The notes: generated by a model not told the origin, from the sequence alone. Numbered from the stretch's first letter, positions 7,206-16,608 are shown. The stretch is DNA of 38,239 nt from Rhodospirillaceae bacterium (GCA_002717185.1 PBDC01000097.1:1-38239); one strand, 5' to 3'. Made by a program: numbers and translations.

Positions 7206-9530
7206 TTATTTTATTGTATCGGGTGAGGTTTCATTTACCGCCCAAAATACCCGTTCTGGTGTCGCCGGCATTTCGAATTCCTTTACACCGTAGGGCGCCA
7301 GTGCGTCTACGATTGCGTTGACCACCGCCGCGGGGGCGGCTGTGGGACCGGCTTCGCCAACGGATTTAACGCCGGTCGGAGTATGGGTGCAGGGGACTTC
7401 GAGGATTTCGGTCTGAAACAGCGGCAGGTCATGAGCACGGGGCAAAGCGCAATCCATGAAGCTGCCAGTCAGTAATTGGCCCGATTGCGGGTCGTGATAG
7501 TTGCGCTCCAGTAGCGCTTGGCCGACACCCTGGGCAACGCCGCCATGCAACTGCCCCTCGACGATCATTGGGTTCAGCGCACGGCCGACATCCTGAGCCA
7601 TGCTGTAGCGGGCGAGGGTCACCACCCCGGTCTCTGGGTCAACCTCGACTTCGGCAATGTGGCACCCGTTCGGGTAAGTGCTGTTCTCGGGCGCATAGTG
7701 GTGCGACGCGATTAGTGGTTTGCGCTGCGCGATCTCAGCCAGGGTGAGGGTGCGGTCGGTGCCACCGATGCGGTAGGCGCCGTCTTCGTAGTCGATATCC
7801 TGCGGGGCGGCTTCGAGTATCTCGCTTGCGGAGGCGCGGCCCGCTTCGATCAGGTCGTCGCCAGCTTTGAATAGGGCACTTCCTCCGATAGTCATGGAGC
7901 GGCAGGCGCCAGTGCCCATGCCCCAGGGCGTCTCATTGCTGTCACCCTGGATCAGGCGAATTCGATCCATGGCAATGCCGAGCTTCTCCGCCAACATCTG
8001 GGCGTAGACCGTCTCGTGGCTCTGTCCATTCGACATGGTACCGATGCGCACCAAGATCGTGCCGTTTGCGGTACATTCCAAGTCGGCGCGATCGGCAATA
8101 CCAGCACCGCATGCCTCCAGCAGATTACAGTAACCGATCCCGCGCAGTAGGCCGCGTGCTTCGCTCTCAGTTCGGCGGGTCGGGAAGCCGGCAACGTCCG
8201 CCAATGCCTCTGCCTTGTCCATCGCCGCTGCAAAATCGCCGCTATCATAGGTCGATACGGCCGGGGTGCGGTAGGGCATGGCTTCGGCCGGTACCAGGTT
8301 GTGGCGACGAATCTCGGCTGAGCTCAGGCCCAACTCCCTTGCAGTAGTGTCGAGTAGGCGTTCGATCACAAAAACCGCCTCTGGTGCGCCGGCGCCGCGG
8401 TAGGGGCAGGTCGGCATGCGGTTGGTGTGCACGCCTGCGATGTCGAAGTCGATGGTGGGAATGTGATAGACGCTGGTCCCCATGATGCGCCACATGCCGC
8501 CGGCGGTGGAGCCGCGAGGGCCGAGATAGCCGCCGAGATCGGCGCGCGCGCGGACCCGGAGGGCAAGGATAGTGCCGTCTTTGTCGAAAGCTGCTTCTGC
8601 GTCGGTGGCCTGGCCGCGGCCCTGATAATCGCTTAGGAAACCTTCCCCACGCATCGAGACCCAGCGTACAGGGCGCCCAAGCTGCTGCGCAGTCCACAGC
8701 ACCAGTGCTTGTTCCGGGTAGAGCGGGTTCTTTGCGCCGAATCCGCCGCCTACATCCGGCGTGATGACGCGGACACGGTCTTCGGCCAGATGGAAAATAT
8801 CACGTGCGAGTGCACGGCCAACGGTCTGCGGCTTGCCCGCCGTTGCGTGCATCGTGTAACGCGCGTCGTCAGGCTCGTAGAGCCCGACATAGGCGCGCGT
8901 TTCGAGCGGGTTTTGCACCAGCCGTTCGATATTGACAGACACTTTTGTGACGTGGGCGGCCTTCATGAAGGCCGCATCGGTTGCGACGCGGTCCCCGGCA
9001 TCGGTGCGGAAACAGACATTGTCGGGGGATTGCTTCCAAAGCGGTGGTTCACCTTCGACAGTGCGTGGGTCGAGGAGGGCATTGCGTTCCACGTAATCAA
9101 CCACTACCGCTTCGGCAGCGTCCATGGCCTGCGCCAGACTTTCTGCCACCACAGCCGCAACTGGCTGTCCAAGATAAAGTACGCGGTCATCTGCTAGAAT
9201 TGGGTGTGGTTGGCCGATCTTTGGGTCGCCCTGCATGACCGGCTCTTCGGGCGGCGACAACTGCGGCGCTGGAGGTTGCCGCTCCCACGGAATGCCCCCG
9301 AGCCCAGCCGCTTTGGCATCCTGCCCGGTCCAGGTTCCAAGCACGCCCGGCATCGTCCGAGCATATGACGTGTCAATTGAGATAATACCCGCATGGGGGT
9401 AGATGGAACGCACGACGACGAGATGGGTAAGCCCCTCGAAGGTTAGGTCAGCGAGATACTGCCCCTGGCCGGTGAGGAAACGCTGATCCTCGAAGCGGTA
9501 GACGGACTTTCCAATGTAGCGGTGTTGCAT
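7206..9530 (-). CDS. Xanthine dehydrogenase-family molybdopterin-binding large subunit (first of tandem pair)
   Basis: A 774-residue Mo-binding large subunit. It has the N-terminal aldehyde oxidase/xanthine dehydrogenase a/b hammerhead domain (FLTGQGQYLADL, then QPVAAVVAES), the Moco domain with DVGGGFGAKNP, and a late VGEAGPTAAPA motif holding the family's catalytic Glu. The active-site loop near 374-383 reads CPYRGAGAPEA, like the RGAGR loop of form II or BMS-type enzymes. It lacks the CSFR Cys of true CO dehydrogenase, so CO oxidation is unlikely; hydroxylation of an aromatic, N-heterocyclic or aldehyde substrate is expected. It follows its paralogue by 42 bases. No FeS or FAD subunit is adjacent, so it must borrow them. 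Confidence 0.92.
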   Translation of the reverse strand: MQHRYIGKSVYRFEDQRFLTGQGQYLADLTFEGLTHLVVVRSIYPHAGIISIDTSYARTMPGVLGTWTGQDAKAAGLGGIPWERQPPAPQLSPPEEPVMQGDPKIGQPHPILADDRVLYLGQPVAAVVAESLAQAMDAAEAVVVDYVERNALLDPRTVEGEPPLWKQSPDNVCFRTDAGDRVATDAAFMKAAHVTKVSVNIERLVQNPLETRAYVGLYEPDDARYTMHATAGKPQTVGRALARDIFHLAEDRVRVITPDVGGGFGAKNPLYPEQALVLWTAQQLGRPVRWVSMRGEGFLSDYQGRGQATDAEAAFDKDGTILALRVRARADLGGYLGPRGSTAGGMWRIMGTSVYHIPTIDFDIAGVHTNRMPTCPYRGAGAPEAVFVIERLLDTTARELGLSSAEIRRHNLVPAEAMPYRTPAVSTYDSGDFAAAMDKAEALADVAGFPTRRTESEARGLLRGIGYCNLLEACGAGIADRADLECTANGTILVRIGTMSNGQSHETVYAQMLAEKLGIAMDRIRLIQGDSNETPWGMGTGACRSMTIGGSALFKAGDDLIEAGRASASEILEAAPQDIDYEDGAYRIGGTDRTLTLAEIAQRKPLIASHHYAPENSTYPNGCHIAEVEVDPETGVVTLARYSMAQDVGRALNPMIVEGQLHGGVAQGVGQALLERNYHDPQSGQLLTGSFMDCALPRAHDLPLFQTEILEVPCTHTPTGVKSVGEAGPTAAPAAVVNAIVDALAPYGVKEFEMPATPERVFWAVNETSPDTIK

Positions 9531-9572
9531 GGCGGTAAGTCTATTGCTGACGGTGGCAGGGCCAAAGCCGAT

Positions 9573-11903
9573 TTATCCCGTTGGATTGTCGATGGCTTCA
9601 AAAATTTCGGATGGGCCCAGCGGTGCCTTGGTTAGTTTCGCGCCAAACGGCGATAGCGCGTCCTCGATGGCGGAAACAATGGCGGCTGGACCTGGAAAGA
9701 CGCCACATTCTCCTACTCCCTTGACGCCGATAGGGTTCAGTTTTGTCGGCGATTCGTGATGGATTAGCTGTATTTTGGGAACTTCTGGCGCTGTGATAAG
9801 CAGATAATCGGCCAGATTGGTCGTCTGCGGCTGGCCGTGATCATCAAAGTCCATCCATTCGTAAAGTGCGTTGCCGATGCCGTGCGCGGCGGCTCCGACA
9901 ATCTGACCATCGACGACCTGCGGATGGATCACTGTGCCGCAATCATGTGCTAGGACGTAGTTCAAAATTGTGACATAGCCGGTTTCTGGGTCCACTTCTA
10001 CTTCGACTGCAGCCGCGCCATTGGCGTACGTTAGGTCATCAATCACCACATGTTCGGTCGCTTCTAAACCCGGCGTTACTCCGCCGGGTAGGTTGTAGCC
10101 GGGCACACCGGCGACGGAGCGTGCGACCTCTCCTATACTGACTTTCATGTCGGCGACCCCTACAACGCGAATTTCTCGGCCGACGATCTCCAAATCAGCC
10201 TCTGATGCCTCCAGCAGATGCGCGGCGATGGCTAGCGCTTTCTCGCGAACGGTGATTGCTGCCACATGGGCGGACGATCCAGCGGTCACGGCTTGGCGGC
10301 TGTTGAAACCGCCGATGCCTAAAACCGCTGCCGCGCTGTCCCCGGCTATGACTTTTACATTGGAAATGTCACCGCCGAGTTGTGCCGCAACAATCTGTGC
10401 CATCATGGTCTCGGTGCTCTGCCCCATCGCCGTGGCGCCAGTCGCGACCTGAATGGCGCCGGATGGGGTGAGCCGAACGGTTGCCGACTCGAAGGGGCCG
10501 CGGCCAGTGCCCTTGACGAAATTCGCCATGCCGATGCCTATATAACGGCCCTCTAATTGCGCCGCTTTTTGCCGAGCCGGAAACCCGTCCCAGTCGGCAC
10601 GAGCCAAAGCATCGGCCTGACATTTCGGATAATTCCCACTATCGAGCACGACCTGGCCGCCACCTCGATTCTGCAACGGTTTGGTTTTTGGCATGTCGGC
10701 GCCTGAAATCAGGTTGCGGCGGCGAATTTCTGCACGGTCGAGGCCGAGCGCCTGAGCAGCCCGGTCAAGTAGCCGCTCCATGACGAATACGCCCTGTGGC
10801 TGGCCGGCGCCGCGCACCGGTGTCACCGGTACCTTGTTAGTCAGGGCCAACTTGACGTTCATCGCGTAGGCTGGAATTTCATAGGGTAGAGTGACGGTGA
10901 TCGCCGATTCATAGGGAAGGTTCACGCCGCGCGCCGTATAGGCACCATGGTCATGGATCAAATGTCCGCGCAGGCCGAGAATTTTGCCCTCATCATCGAC
11001 CGCGATCTCTGCTTCCCAAAACTGGTCGCGCTCTTGAGTTGTTCCGATAAAATGCTCGCGGCGGTCCTCGATCCACTTCACAGGGCGGCCCATGATCAGT
11101 GCGGCGGCCGCGACAGTGATGTCTTCAGGGTAGAAGATTAGTTTTGGCCCGAAACCACCGCCGAGATCGGGTGCTACGACGCGGACCCCCGCCTCGTCCC
11201 GCCCCAGCATGTCGCAGAGTAGCTGTCGTGCCGTATGCGGCGTTTGGGTGGAACTCCACAGAGTGAGCAGATCGTCCATCGGGTCATAATTTGCGACGTT
11301 GCCCCGGCATTCGATGGAATGGCCACCGCCGCGGTGCTGATGGAATGATTCATTATAGGTATGCGGTGCGGCGGCGAATGCCGCATCGACTTTGCCGAAA
11401 GCCATGTCGAATTCGGCCAGAAGATTGTGTTCGGCGCCGTCATGCACAGGCGGCGCATCACTGGCGAGCGCTGCTCGGGCATCAGCGACCGCGGGCAGCG
11501 GAGTGTAATCGATATCGACGAGGGCGGCGGCATCCTCCGCGATATAGCGATTTTCGGCAATTACGAAGGCTATTGGCTCGCCGACGTGGACGGTTTCCCT
11601 AAAGGCCAGTGCTATGCGATTGCGGTCTTGCCGATAACTTGAGCTTGGCAAGCCCACGACCAGTTGGTCGGTCTGCAATAGCGGCTTTAGGTCATCAAGT
11701 GTCAGGACGGCATGGACGTCGGGTATCGCTAAAGCCGCACTTTTGTCGATACAGTTGATTGTGGCGTGCGCATAGGCGCTTCGGACGAATGCCCCTTCCA
11801 GCATGCCTGGTAAGGTGATGTCGTCTACGAAACGGGCCTCGCCACGGAGCAGCCGTTTATCCTCAAGCCTTGGGACGCTGACGCCAAATACCGGCTCGCT
11901 CAC
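9573..11903 (-). CDS. Xanthine dehydrogenase-family molybdopterin-binding large subunit (second of tandem pair)
   Basis: A 776-residue paralogue of the next gene downstream, with the same layout: SVPRLEDKRLLRGEARFVDDI at the start, DLGGGFGPK in the Moco domain, and GVKGVGECG near the C-terminus with the catalytic Glu. The active-site loop near 359-368 is PVRGAGQPQG, so it too is a hydroxylase of the RGAG type, not a form I CO dehydrogenase. The start is GTG 11901-11903 after AGGGGGTGAT. It begins 40 bases after the decarboxylase-like gene and is probably in the same transcript. The two tandem genes may encode two specificities, or a heteromeric pair. No small or medium subunit lies in this operon. 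Confidence 0.92.
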   Translation of the reverse strand: MSEPVFGVSVPRLEDKRLLRGEARFVDDITLPGMLEGAFVRSAYAHATINCIDKSAALAIPDVHAVLTLDDLKPLLQTDQLVVGLPSSSYRQDRNRIALAFRETVHVGEPIAFVIAENRYIAEDAAALVDIDYTPLPAVADARAALASDAPPVHDGAEHNLLAEFDMAFGKVDAAFAAAPHTYNESFHQHRGGGHSIECRGNVANYDPMDDLLTLWSSTQTPHTARQLLCDMLGRDEAGVRVVAPDLGGGFGPKLIFYPEDITVAAAALIMGRPVKWIEDRREHFIGTTQERDQFWEAEIAVDDEGKILGLRGHLIHDHGAYTARGVNLPYESAITVTLPYEIPAYAMNVKLALTNKVPVTPVRGAGQPQGVFVMERLLDRAAQALGLDRAEIRRRNLISGADMPKTKPLQNRGGGQVVLDSGNYPKCQADALARADWDGFPARQKAAQLEGRYIGIGMANFVKGTGRGPFESATVRLTPSGAIQVATGATAMGQSTETMMAQIVAAQLGGDISNVKVIAGDSAAAVLGIGGFNSRQAVTAGSSAHVAAITVREKALAIAAHLLEASEADLEIVGREIRVVGVADMKVSIGEVARSVAGVPGYNLPGGVTPGLEATEHVVIDDLTYANGAAAVEVEVDPETGYVTILNYVLAHDCGTVIHPQVVDGQIVGAAAHGIGNALYEWMDFDDHGQPQTTNLADYLLITAPEVPKIQLIHHESPTKLNPIGVKGVGECGVFPGPAAIVSAIEDALSPFGAKLTKAPLGPSEIFEAIDNPTG

Positions 11904-11943
11904 ATCACCCCCTGAGAGTTTTCGATATTAAGAGGCTAATACC

Positions 11944-12933
11944 TTAATGGCCGGTCATATCAAGAGTCGACGGTGCAAATAGCTCCTTCGGCGAAAGTTT
12001 GCGATCGGTCAAACCCTGCTCGAAGGCGTATCGGGTCATGGCCTCAATCTCTTTCCCGTTATTGTTCACACCGTAGCGCCAGTAATCGTCGCCCATTAGC
12101 TCGCGCGCGCGGTCGAACTCGTCTACCGGCCAGGGAAGCATGGTGTAAAGATGCCCAACCTCGCCCAGTCGCTGATAGCAAATTGAACGTGCCTCCAGGT
12201 AGGCGCGGTAAACATGCACAGGCAGCCAGGGGTGCTGTTCGACCAGGCTGCGCCGGATAGCAATCAGATGCATGATTGGAAACATGCCAGTCTTGGCGAA
12301 ATAGGCTTCCTCATCAGCCCGGTAGTTAGGGAATAGCCTCACCACATTGTCGTTTGTCTCCAAGCAAGATGGCGCTCGGGCCGACATTATCGCGTCTAGG
12401 TTGCCGCTATCGAGCATGCCATTGAGCGTCGAATCCCCGGATATCCTTTCCACGGAGATTGATGGTGGTAATTCGATCGAGATACGAGGCTTGCTTATAG
12501 GTACTTCCTGTCCGCCGACCCGCCATTGCAAGTCGCTGGCGGCGACCCCGTACTCGTCCTGTAGGATACCACGGATCCAAAGGGCCGCTGTCATCGGATA
12601 TTCCGGTACTCCCATAACCTTGCCCTTAAGATCCTCCGGACGCGCGATGCCCTTGTCTGAACGGATATAAATTCCGGAATGGCGGAACATTCGTGAAACG
12701 AAGGCGGGAACGCCGATGTAGGGGTTTTCGCCACGCGCGGTTAATGTCATGTAATTCGACATTGACAGTTCGGTGATGTCGAATTCCTGATGGCTGAGCG
12801 CGCGAGTGAATGCTTCCTCCGGCGTCATTGGGTGCGCGATGACTTCGCAGCCGTCTATTCGCACGCTGCCATCGAAAATTGCCCTTGTCCGGTCGTATGA
12901 AACGCCCGCCAAGCTAACAGTAAGTTTCGCCAT
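11944..12933 (-). CDS. 4,5-dihydroxyphthalate decarboxylase-like protein (NMT1/binding-protein fold, no signal peptide)
   Basis: A 329-residue protein resembling the group annotated as 4,5-dihydroxyphthalate decarboxylase. Seen are TVSLAGVSYDRTRAIFDG at the start, FDITELSMSNYMTL, the FVSRMFRHSGIYI block and EDLKGKVMGVPEY, which together give the type II periplasmic-binding fold. There is no signal peptide, so it acts in the cytoplasm. The family decarboxylates aromatic acids such as 4,5-dihydroxyphthalate, but many members have no tested activity. The gene starts one base after the stop of the DsbA-fold isomerase gene, implying translational coupling. In this operon it may decarboxylate a ring acid produced by the Mo hydroxylases; that is an inference. 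Confidence 0.8.
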   Translation of the reverse strand: MAKLTVSLAGVSYDRTRAIFDGSVRIDGCEVIAHPMTPEEAFTRALSHQEFDITELSMSNYMTLTARGENPYIGVPAFVSRMFRHSGIYIRSDKGIARPEDLKGKVMGVPEYPMTAALWIRGILQDEYGVAASDLQWRVGGQEVPISKPRISIELPPSISVERISGDSTLNGMLDSGNLDAIMSARAPSCLETNDNVVRLFPNYRADEEAYFAKTGMFPIMHLIAIRRSLVEQHPWLPVHVYRAYLEARSICYQRLGEVGHLYTMLPWPVDEFDRARELMGDDYWRYGVNNNGKEIEAMTRYAFEQGLTDRKLSPKELFAPSTLDMTGH

Positions 12934-12934
12934 A

Positions 12935-13546
12935 TTAGGCGGCTTTGCTGCGGTCGATCGCCGCCTTGATCAGTTCCAGCCGGTCGTTGCCAAAATACAT
13001 GTCGGAGCCATTGACGAAAAAGGTCGGCGACCCGAAGCCGCCACGCTCGATGATCTCGTCCGTGGTCTCGAACAGTTTGCGCTTGATCGCATCGTCGCTG
13101 ATTTGGGCGAAGAAATTGTCCGCATCCATGCCGGCCTTGCTGACGATATCGCGCAGGACGTCTTCTTGCGAAATATCCCTATCGTCGCACCAATAGGCTT
13201 CAAACATTGCCCGCGAATAGGGTGAGATTGTCCCTTGCTCTATGGCCACGAAGGCGCCGCGCAGCGCCTTCACGCTGTTCACCGGAAAGACGCTGGGCTT
13301 GATCATACTGATGCCCTGATATGCGCTCCAGTCTGCCATGTCCTTCTTGTAGTAGTTATCCTTCGGTGGAACTGGGTTTTCGCGGCGCTGATAGACGCTG
13401 GGGTTGACCTTGTTGAAGACGCCGCCGACGAGGAAGGGTTTCCAGATCAAATCCGCGCCGTTGTCGGTGCAGAAGGATTCGATACGGTCATAGGCGAGAA
13501 AGGTCCAGGGGCTTGAATAGTCGAAGAAGAACTCGATGGTGGCCAT
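12935..13546 (-). CDS. 2-hydroxychromene-2-carboxylate isomerase-like DsbA-fold protein
   Basis: A 203-residue thioredoxin-fold protein of the kappa-GST/HCCA isomerase family. The N-terminal motif FFFDYSSPWTFLAY places Ser11/Ser12 where these enzymes hold the catalytic Ser. The GGFGSPTFFVNG segment near residue 168 has the cis-Pro loop, and GNDRLELI is at the C-terminal end. HCCA isomerase performs a GSH-dependent cis-trans isomerisation in naphthalene degradation; related proteins act on other ring-cleavage products. It has AGGGAAACAGAG before the ATG and is the second gene of the operon. The true substrate is unknown. Confidence 0.88.
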   Translation of the reverse strand: MATIEFFFDYSSPWTFLAYDRIESFCTDNGADLIWKPFLVGGVFNKVNPSVYQRRENPVPPKDNYYKKDMADWSAYQGISMIKPSVFPVNSVKALRGAFVAIEQGTISPYSRAMFEAYWCDDRDISQEDVLRDIVSKAGMDADNFFAQISDDAIKRKLFETTDEIIERGGFGSPTFFVNGSDMYFGNDRLELIKAAIDRSKAA

Positions 13547-13580
13547 GTCTCTGTTTCCCTGTGAATGTGCGTTGAAGCGA

Positions 13581-14408
13581 TTATAACCGCTGAGCCCACG
13601 CGTCCAACTGTGGTAGCACCAAATCTGATTGTTCAGACTCCATGCTGATCACGATGCGATCGATCCCCGCATCTTCGTAAGCAGCCCATTTGTCCGGATC
13701 ATGCGATACACCGAAAACGGAAATAGGTACGCTGCGACCGGCTTCATTTTCCATCTCACGGAACTCTGGCAAGCGGTCGAGCAAGTCGTAAGTCGGTCGA
13801 TGCGCATGTGGCAGCCACCCGTCACCGTAATCGAGCGCGCGCCGCGCAGCCCAGGGAATGGCTCCGCCAATTATCACGGGCGGGTGGGGGTTCTGTATAG
13901 GTTTCGGCCAGGTCATCATCGGGTTAAAATCCACGAATTTTCCGTGATATTCAGGCTTGGTCTCGATCCAGATTTTGCGCATGGCGACGATCTGTTCACG
14001 CATCTTTTGGTTGCGGGTCTCGAATACGGTGCCGTGATTTTCCATCTCGTCAGCGTTCCATCCAGAGCCGATGCCGAACAGAAAGCGGCCACTCGAGATC
14101 TGGTCGATCGAAGCGACTGACTTGGCCGTTTGGATTGTGTCGCGCTGCGGTACAAGGCAGATGCCACTAGCAACCTTGAGTTTGGAAGTGACCGCTGCTG
14201 CGGCACCCATAACGACGAACGGGTCCATTACATCGTAATACTTTTTCGGCAGTTCACCGCCCTTTGGAAAGTCGGAGTCACGCGACAGGGGGATATGGCT
14301 GTGCTCCGGAAACCAGTAGGATTCAAATTCTCTTTCCTCCAGTGCGACCGCTAGTTTGGCCGGATGCATAGAGTAATCGGTGGCGAACATGGCGACGCCG
14401 ACATGCAT
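13581..14408 (-). CDS. Luciferase-like monooxygenase (F420- or FMN-dependent)
   Basis: A 275-residue TIM-barrel protein of the bacterial luciferase-like family. Family motifs seen are FESYWFPEHSHIP, the TSKLKVASGICLVPQRD strand, GRFLFGIGSGWNADEMENHG and NPHPPVIIGGA. The last two match the F420-dependent TIGR03619-like group, though a flavin cofactor cannot be excluded. The start is ATG 14406-14408 with GGGGAGAAA upstream; the TTG at 14429 lies before that site. It is the first gene of the operon that runs to 7206 and is divergent from the amidohydrolase. A role in oxygenating or oxidising an early intermediate is inferred from context. Confidence 0.87.
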   Translation of the reverse strand: MHVGVAMFATDYSMHPAKLAVALEEREFESYWFPEHSHIPLSRDSDFPKGGELPKKYYDVMDPFVVMGAAAAVTSKLKVASGICLVPQRDTIQTAKSVASIDQISSGRFLFGIGSGWNADEMENHGTVFETRNQKMREQIVAMRKIWIETKPEYHGKFVDFNPMMTWPKPIQNPHPPVIIGGAIPWAARRALDYGDGWLPHAHRPTYDLLDRLPEFREMENEAGRSVPISVFGVSHDPDKWAAYEDAGIDRIVISMESEQSDLVLPQLDAWAQRL

Positions 14409-14457
14409 GATGTGTTTCTCCCCGTTCAATGGTTAGTGATACTCAAGCGTGTTGTCC

Positions 14458-14486
14458 GCCGGTGCGTCAATCGATAACGTGCCGGC
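14458..14486. promoter_or_regulatory. Imperfect palindrome in the divergent promoter region
   Basis: A 29-base imperfect dyad lies between the luciferase-like gene and the amidohydrolase gene. The arms GCCGGTGCGT and ACGTGCCGGC pair at eight of ten positions and show G:T juxtapositions at the other two. It sits in the 111-base region from which both operons start, so it is a good candidate operator for a regulator controlling both. It could also form an RNA hairpin. The binding protein is not encoded in the window. Confidence 0.42.
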
Positions 14487-14519
14487 GCAGCGAACAAAAT
14501 CTGCGAAGGAGGCACTGCT

Positions 14520-15524
14520 GTGATCGTCGATGTTCATGCGCATTTCGTTCCCCAGAAGATGCTCGACAATTTAGCGAGCGGTCGCGTGTCCTTCCCAAAT
14601 GTTGAATTGCTGCACGAGGGCGATACCTTCAAGCTTGGTTTCTCAGGTGGACCGCTGACCCGGCCAGTTAATCCAAAGCTGCGCGAGGCTGAGGGGCGTC
14701 ACGCATGGATGACTAAGGTTGGCATCGACTGCCAGGTGACAGGCGGGTGGCTCGATGCGTTCGGTTATGAATTGCCGTCAGAAGAGGGGGCGGCCTGGAG
14801 CCAATTCCTGAACGAGCATCTCAAGGAAGCGACCGATGCAAATCCGTTCCTTGCTCCACTCGGGAGCGTCCCTTTGCAGGATGGTAAGCTCGCCGCCGAC
14901 GTCCTTTGCGAGCTTATCGGGGACGGCCACAAAGGGGCGATGATCGGTACTCAGCCGTTTGGCAGTTCCGGCAATCTTGACGATCCAATGCTGGACCCCT
15001 TTTGGGAAGCAGCGTCAGAGCTGGAGGCGGTAATCTACATCCACCCGATGTTCGGTTGTGGTGATCCAAGGTTGGCGGATTTCGGCATGATTAATGCTGT
15101 TGGACGTGGTCTCGATACGACAACAGCGGTGGCGCGACTGCTGTTTTCTGGTCATTTTATAAAATATTCGGGGATGAAGGTCGTGCTGTCGCATGGCGGC
15201 GGCGCTTTGGCCTTCATGCTGGGTCGTTTGAAACACAACGCTGAAATTCATCCGGGGGAATTTGCGGACCCGTCGGAAGGCTTCGCGCGCCTGTATCACG
15301 ATACGGTGCTGCTTGATCCGGATGCTTTGACCTTCGTCTGCGGAAAGACCGGTGCTGGGCAGCTCATGATGGGCTCCGACTATCCGTTCCCGATCGGTGA
15401 CATGAAGCCTTGCGACATTGTGAATAAGGCCGGTTTCAGCGAGATAGACACCACAGCTATTCTGGGCGACACGGCGGCGAAGCTATTTCAGCTTGACGAT
15501 GGATGTGATGGTACTCATGGGTGA
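14520..15524 (+). CDS. Metal-dependent amidohydrolase, ACMSD-like
   Basis: A 334-residue TIM-barrel amidohydrolase (amidohydrolase 2 family). Metal-site residues are seen in order: DVHAHF with His6 and His8, His175 in YIHPMF, His225 in LSHGGGAL and Asp287 in GSDYPF. The family includes aminocarboxymuconate-semialdehyde decarboxylase and several nonoxidative aromatic acid decarboxylases and hydrolases, so both decarboxylation and C-C or C-N hydrolysis are possible. The GTG start at 14520 is supported by GAAGGAGG upstream. It is divergent from the Mo hydroxylase operon and its end overlaps the start region of the dioxygenase gene. It plausibly acts on a product of the divergent operon. Confidence 0.9.
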   Translation: MIVDVHAHFVPQKMLDNLASGRVSFPNVELLHEGDTFKLGFSGGPLTRPVNPKLREAEGRHAWMTKVGIDCQVTGGWLDAFGYELPSEEGAAWSQFLNEHLKEATDANPFLAPLGSVPLQDGKLAADVLCELIGDGHKGAMIGTQPFGSSGNLDDPMLDPFWEAASELEAVIYIHPMFGCGDPRLADFGMINAVGRGLDTTTAVARLLFSGHFIKYSGMKVVLSHGGGALAFMLGRLKHNAEIHPGEFADPSEGFARLYHDTVLLDPDALTFVCGKTGAGQLMMGSDYPFPIGDMKPCDIVNKAGFSEIDTTAILGDTAAKLFQLDDGCDGTHG

Positions 15525-16608
15525 ACAGGTGATGGACCCCTTCGGCGACCTCCGACAAGCGGCCGTCCCCTTTGAGCCGGTAGTCGATCCGGCAGGCTGG
15601 ACAGCAGCGGAAATGGCGGCTCGAGAGGATTGGCTTTACTCGTTCAACGATGATGAAATTGCCGAACTGCGTGCTGCAATTGCGCCTTTCGACCACGACG
15701 ATATCGACCTGATGACCGTGGAAGCCTCCGACTTGCCGCTACCAAGCCTGGCTACGTCGCTGCGGGATATTCGCCAGGAATTGCTCTATGGCAGGGGCTT
15801 CGTGATGTTTCGCGGTCTCCCGGTAGAGGAGATGGGAAAGCGCGCTTCTGCGGTCGCTTTCTGGGCAGTCAGTAGACATCTGGGCGATAATGTTTTCTCG
15901 CAGAACAAGCGTGGTCACGTTCTGGGCCATGTAACGGATTTGGGAGAGAGCCGTGCCAATCCGAGCCAACGTGGGCCTTATTCGCGCGAAGAGATCCCTT
16001 TCCATGTCGATTGCTGCGACATTGTCGGGTTACTCTGCATGGAAACCCCGCTTTCGGGCGGGGAAAGCAGCATCGTCAGTTCGGTAACCCTGTATAACGA
16101 GATACTGAAACGCCGCCCAGATCTGGCGCGGATTGCAGCAGAGCCGTACTACCGGGATCGCCGGGACGAGGTGCCGCCCGGCATGCAGCCCTATTACAAA
16201 CTCCCGATATTCAACTTCTATCAGGGTTATTTCAGCGCCAACGTGGAACCGACGTACATCGGTTCGGCAAATCGTTTTAAAGAGTGTGGTGAGATGAGCC
16301 CGGCGCAGAAAGAAGCGCTGGAACTCTCCCAGTCATTGGCGCGGGATATGCGGTTCGACCAGGGCTTCAGCCGCGGTGACATGCAGTTCGTCAATAACCA
16401 TGTCATTTTCCATTCCCGGCGTAGCTATGTGGACCATGCTGATCCAGACCGCAAGCGGCACTTACTACGGGTCTGGCTCAAAGCATTGGATGGGCGTCCG
16501 CTACCGGATGCATTCTACGAACGGCACGGCACCCGCGAAACGATCGACCGCCCTGGTGGCATCGTTGGTCTGGATACAGTGTTGAACGCACCTATCTACC
16601 GTGAGTAA
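15493..16608 (+). CDS. TauD/TfdA-family Fe(II)/2-oxoglutarate-dependent dioxygenase
   Basis: A 371-residue oxygenase. The facial triad is visible: His171 and Asp173 in FHVDCCD, and the distal His307 in NNHVIFHSRR, followed by the Arg expected to bind 2-oxoglutarate. This family hydroxylates taurine, herbicide acids, gamma-butyrobetaine and similar compounds; the specific substrate is not clear. The start is uncertain: the longest frame begins at 15493 and overlaps the amidohydrolase by 32 bases, while ATG 15517 (8-base overlap) or 15535 are credible alternatives with weak ribosome sites. The overlap supports translational coupling with the amidohydrolase. Confidence 0.86.
   Translation: MTMDVMVLMGEQVMDPFGDLRQAAVPFEPVVDPAGWTAAEMAAREDWLYSFNDDEIAELRAAIAPFDHDDIDLMTVEASDLPLPSLATSLRDIRQELLYGRGFVMFRGLPVEEMGKRASAVAFWAVSRHLGDNVFSQNKRGHVLGHVTDLGESRANPSQRGPYSREEIPFHVDCCDIVGLLCMETPLSGGESSIVSSVTLYNEILKRRPDLARIAAEPYYRDRRDEVPPGMQPYYKLPIFNFYQGYFSANVEPTYIGSANRFKECGEMSPAQKEALELSQSLARDMRFDQGFSRGDMQFVNNHVIFHSRRSYVDHADPDRKRHLLRVWLKALDGRPLPDAFYERHGTRETIDRPGGIVGLDTVLNAPIYRE

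Noticed and set aside
7206..11903. Tandem large subunits as aerobic CO dehydrogenase (form I CoxL)
   Set aside because: The active-site loops are PYRGAGAPEA and PVRGAGQPQG; the CSFR motif with the Cu-binding Cys is absent.
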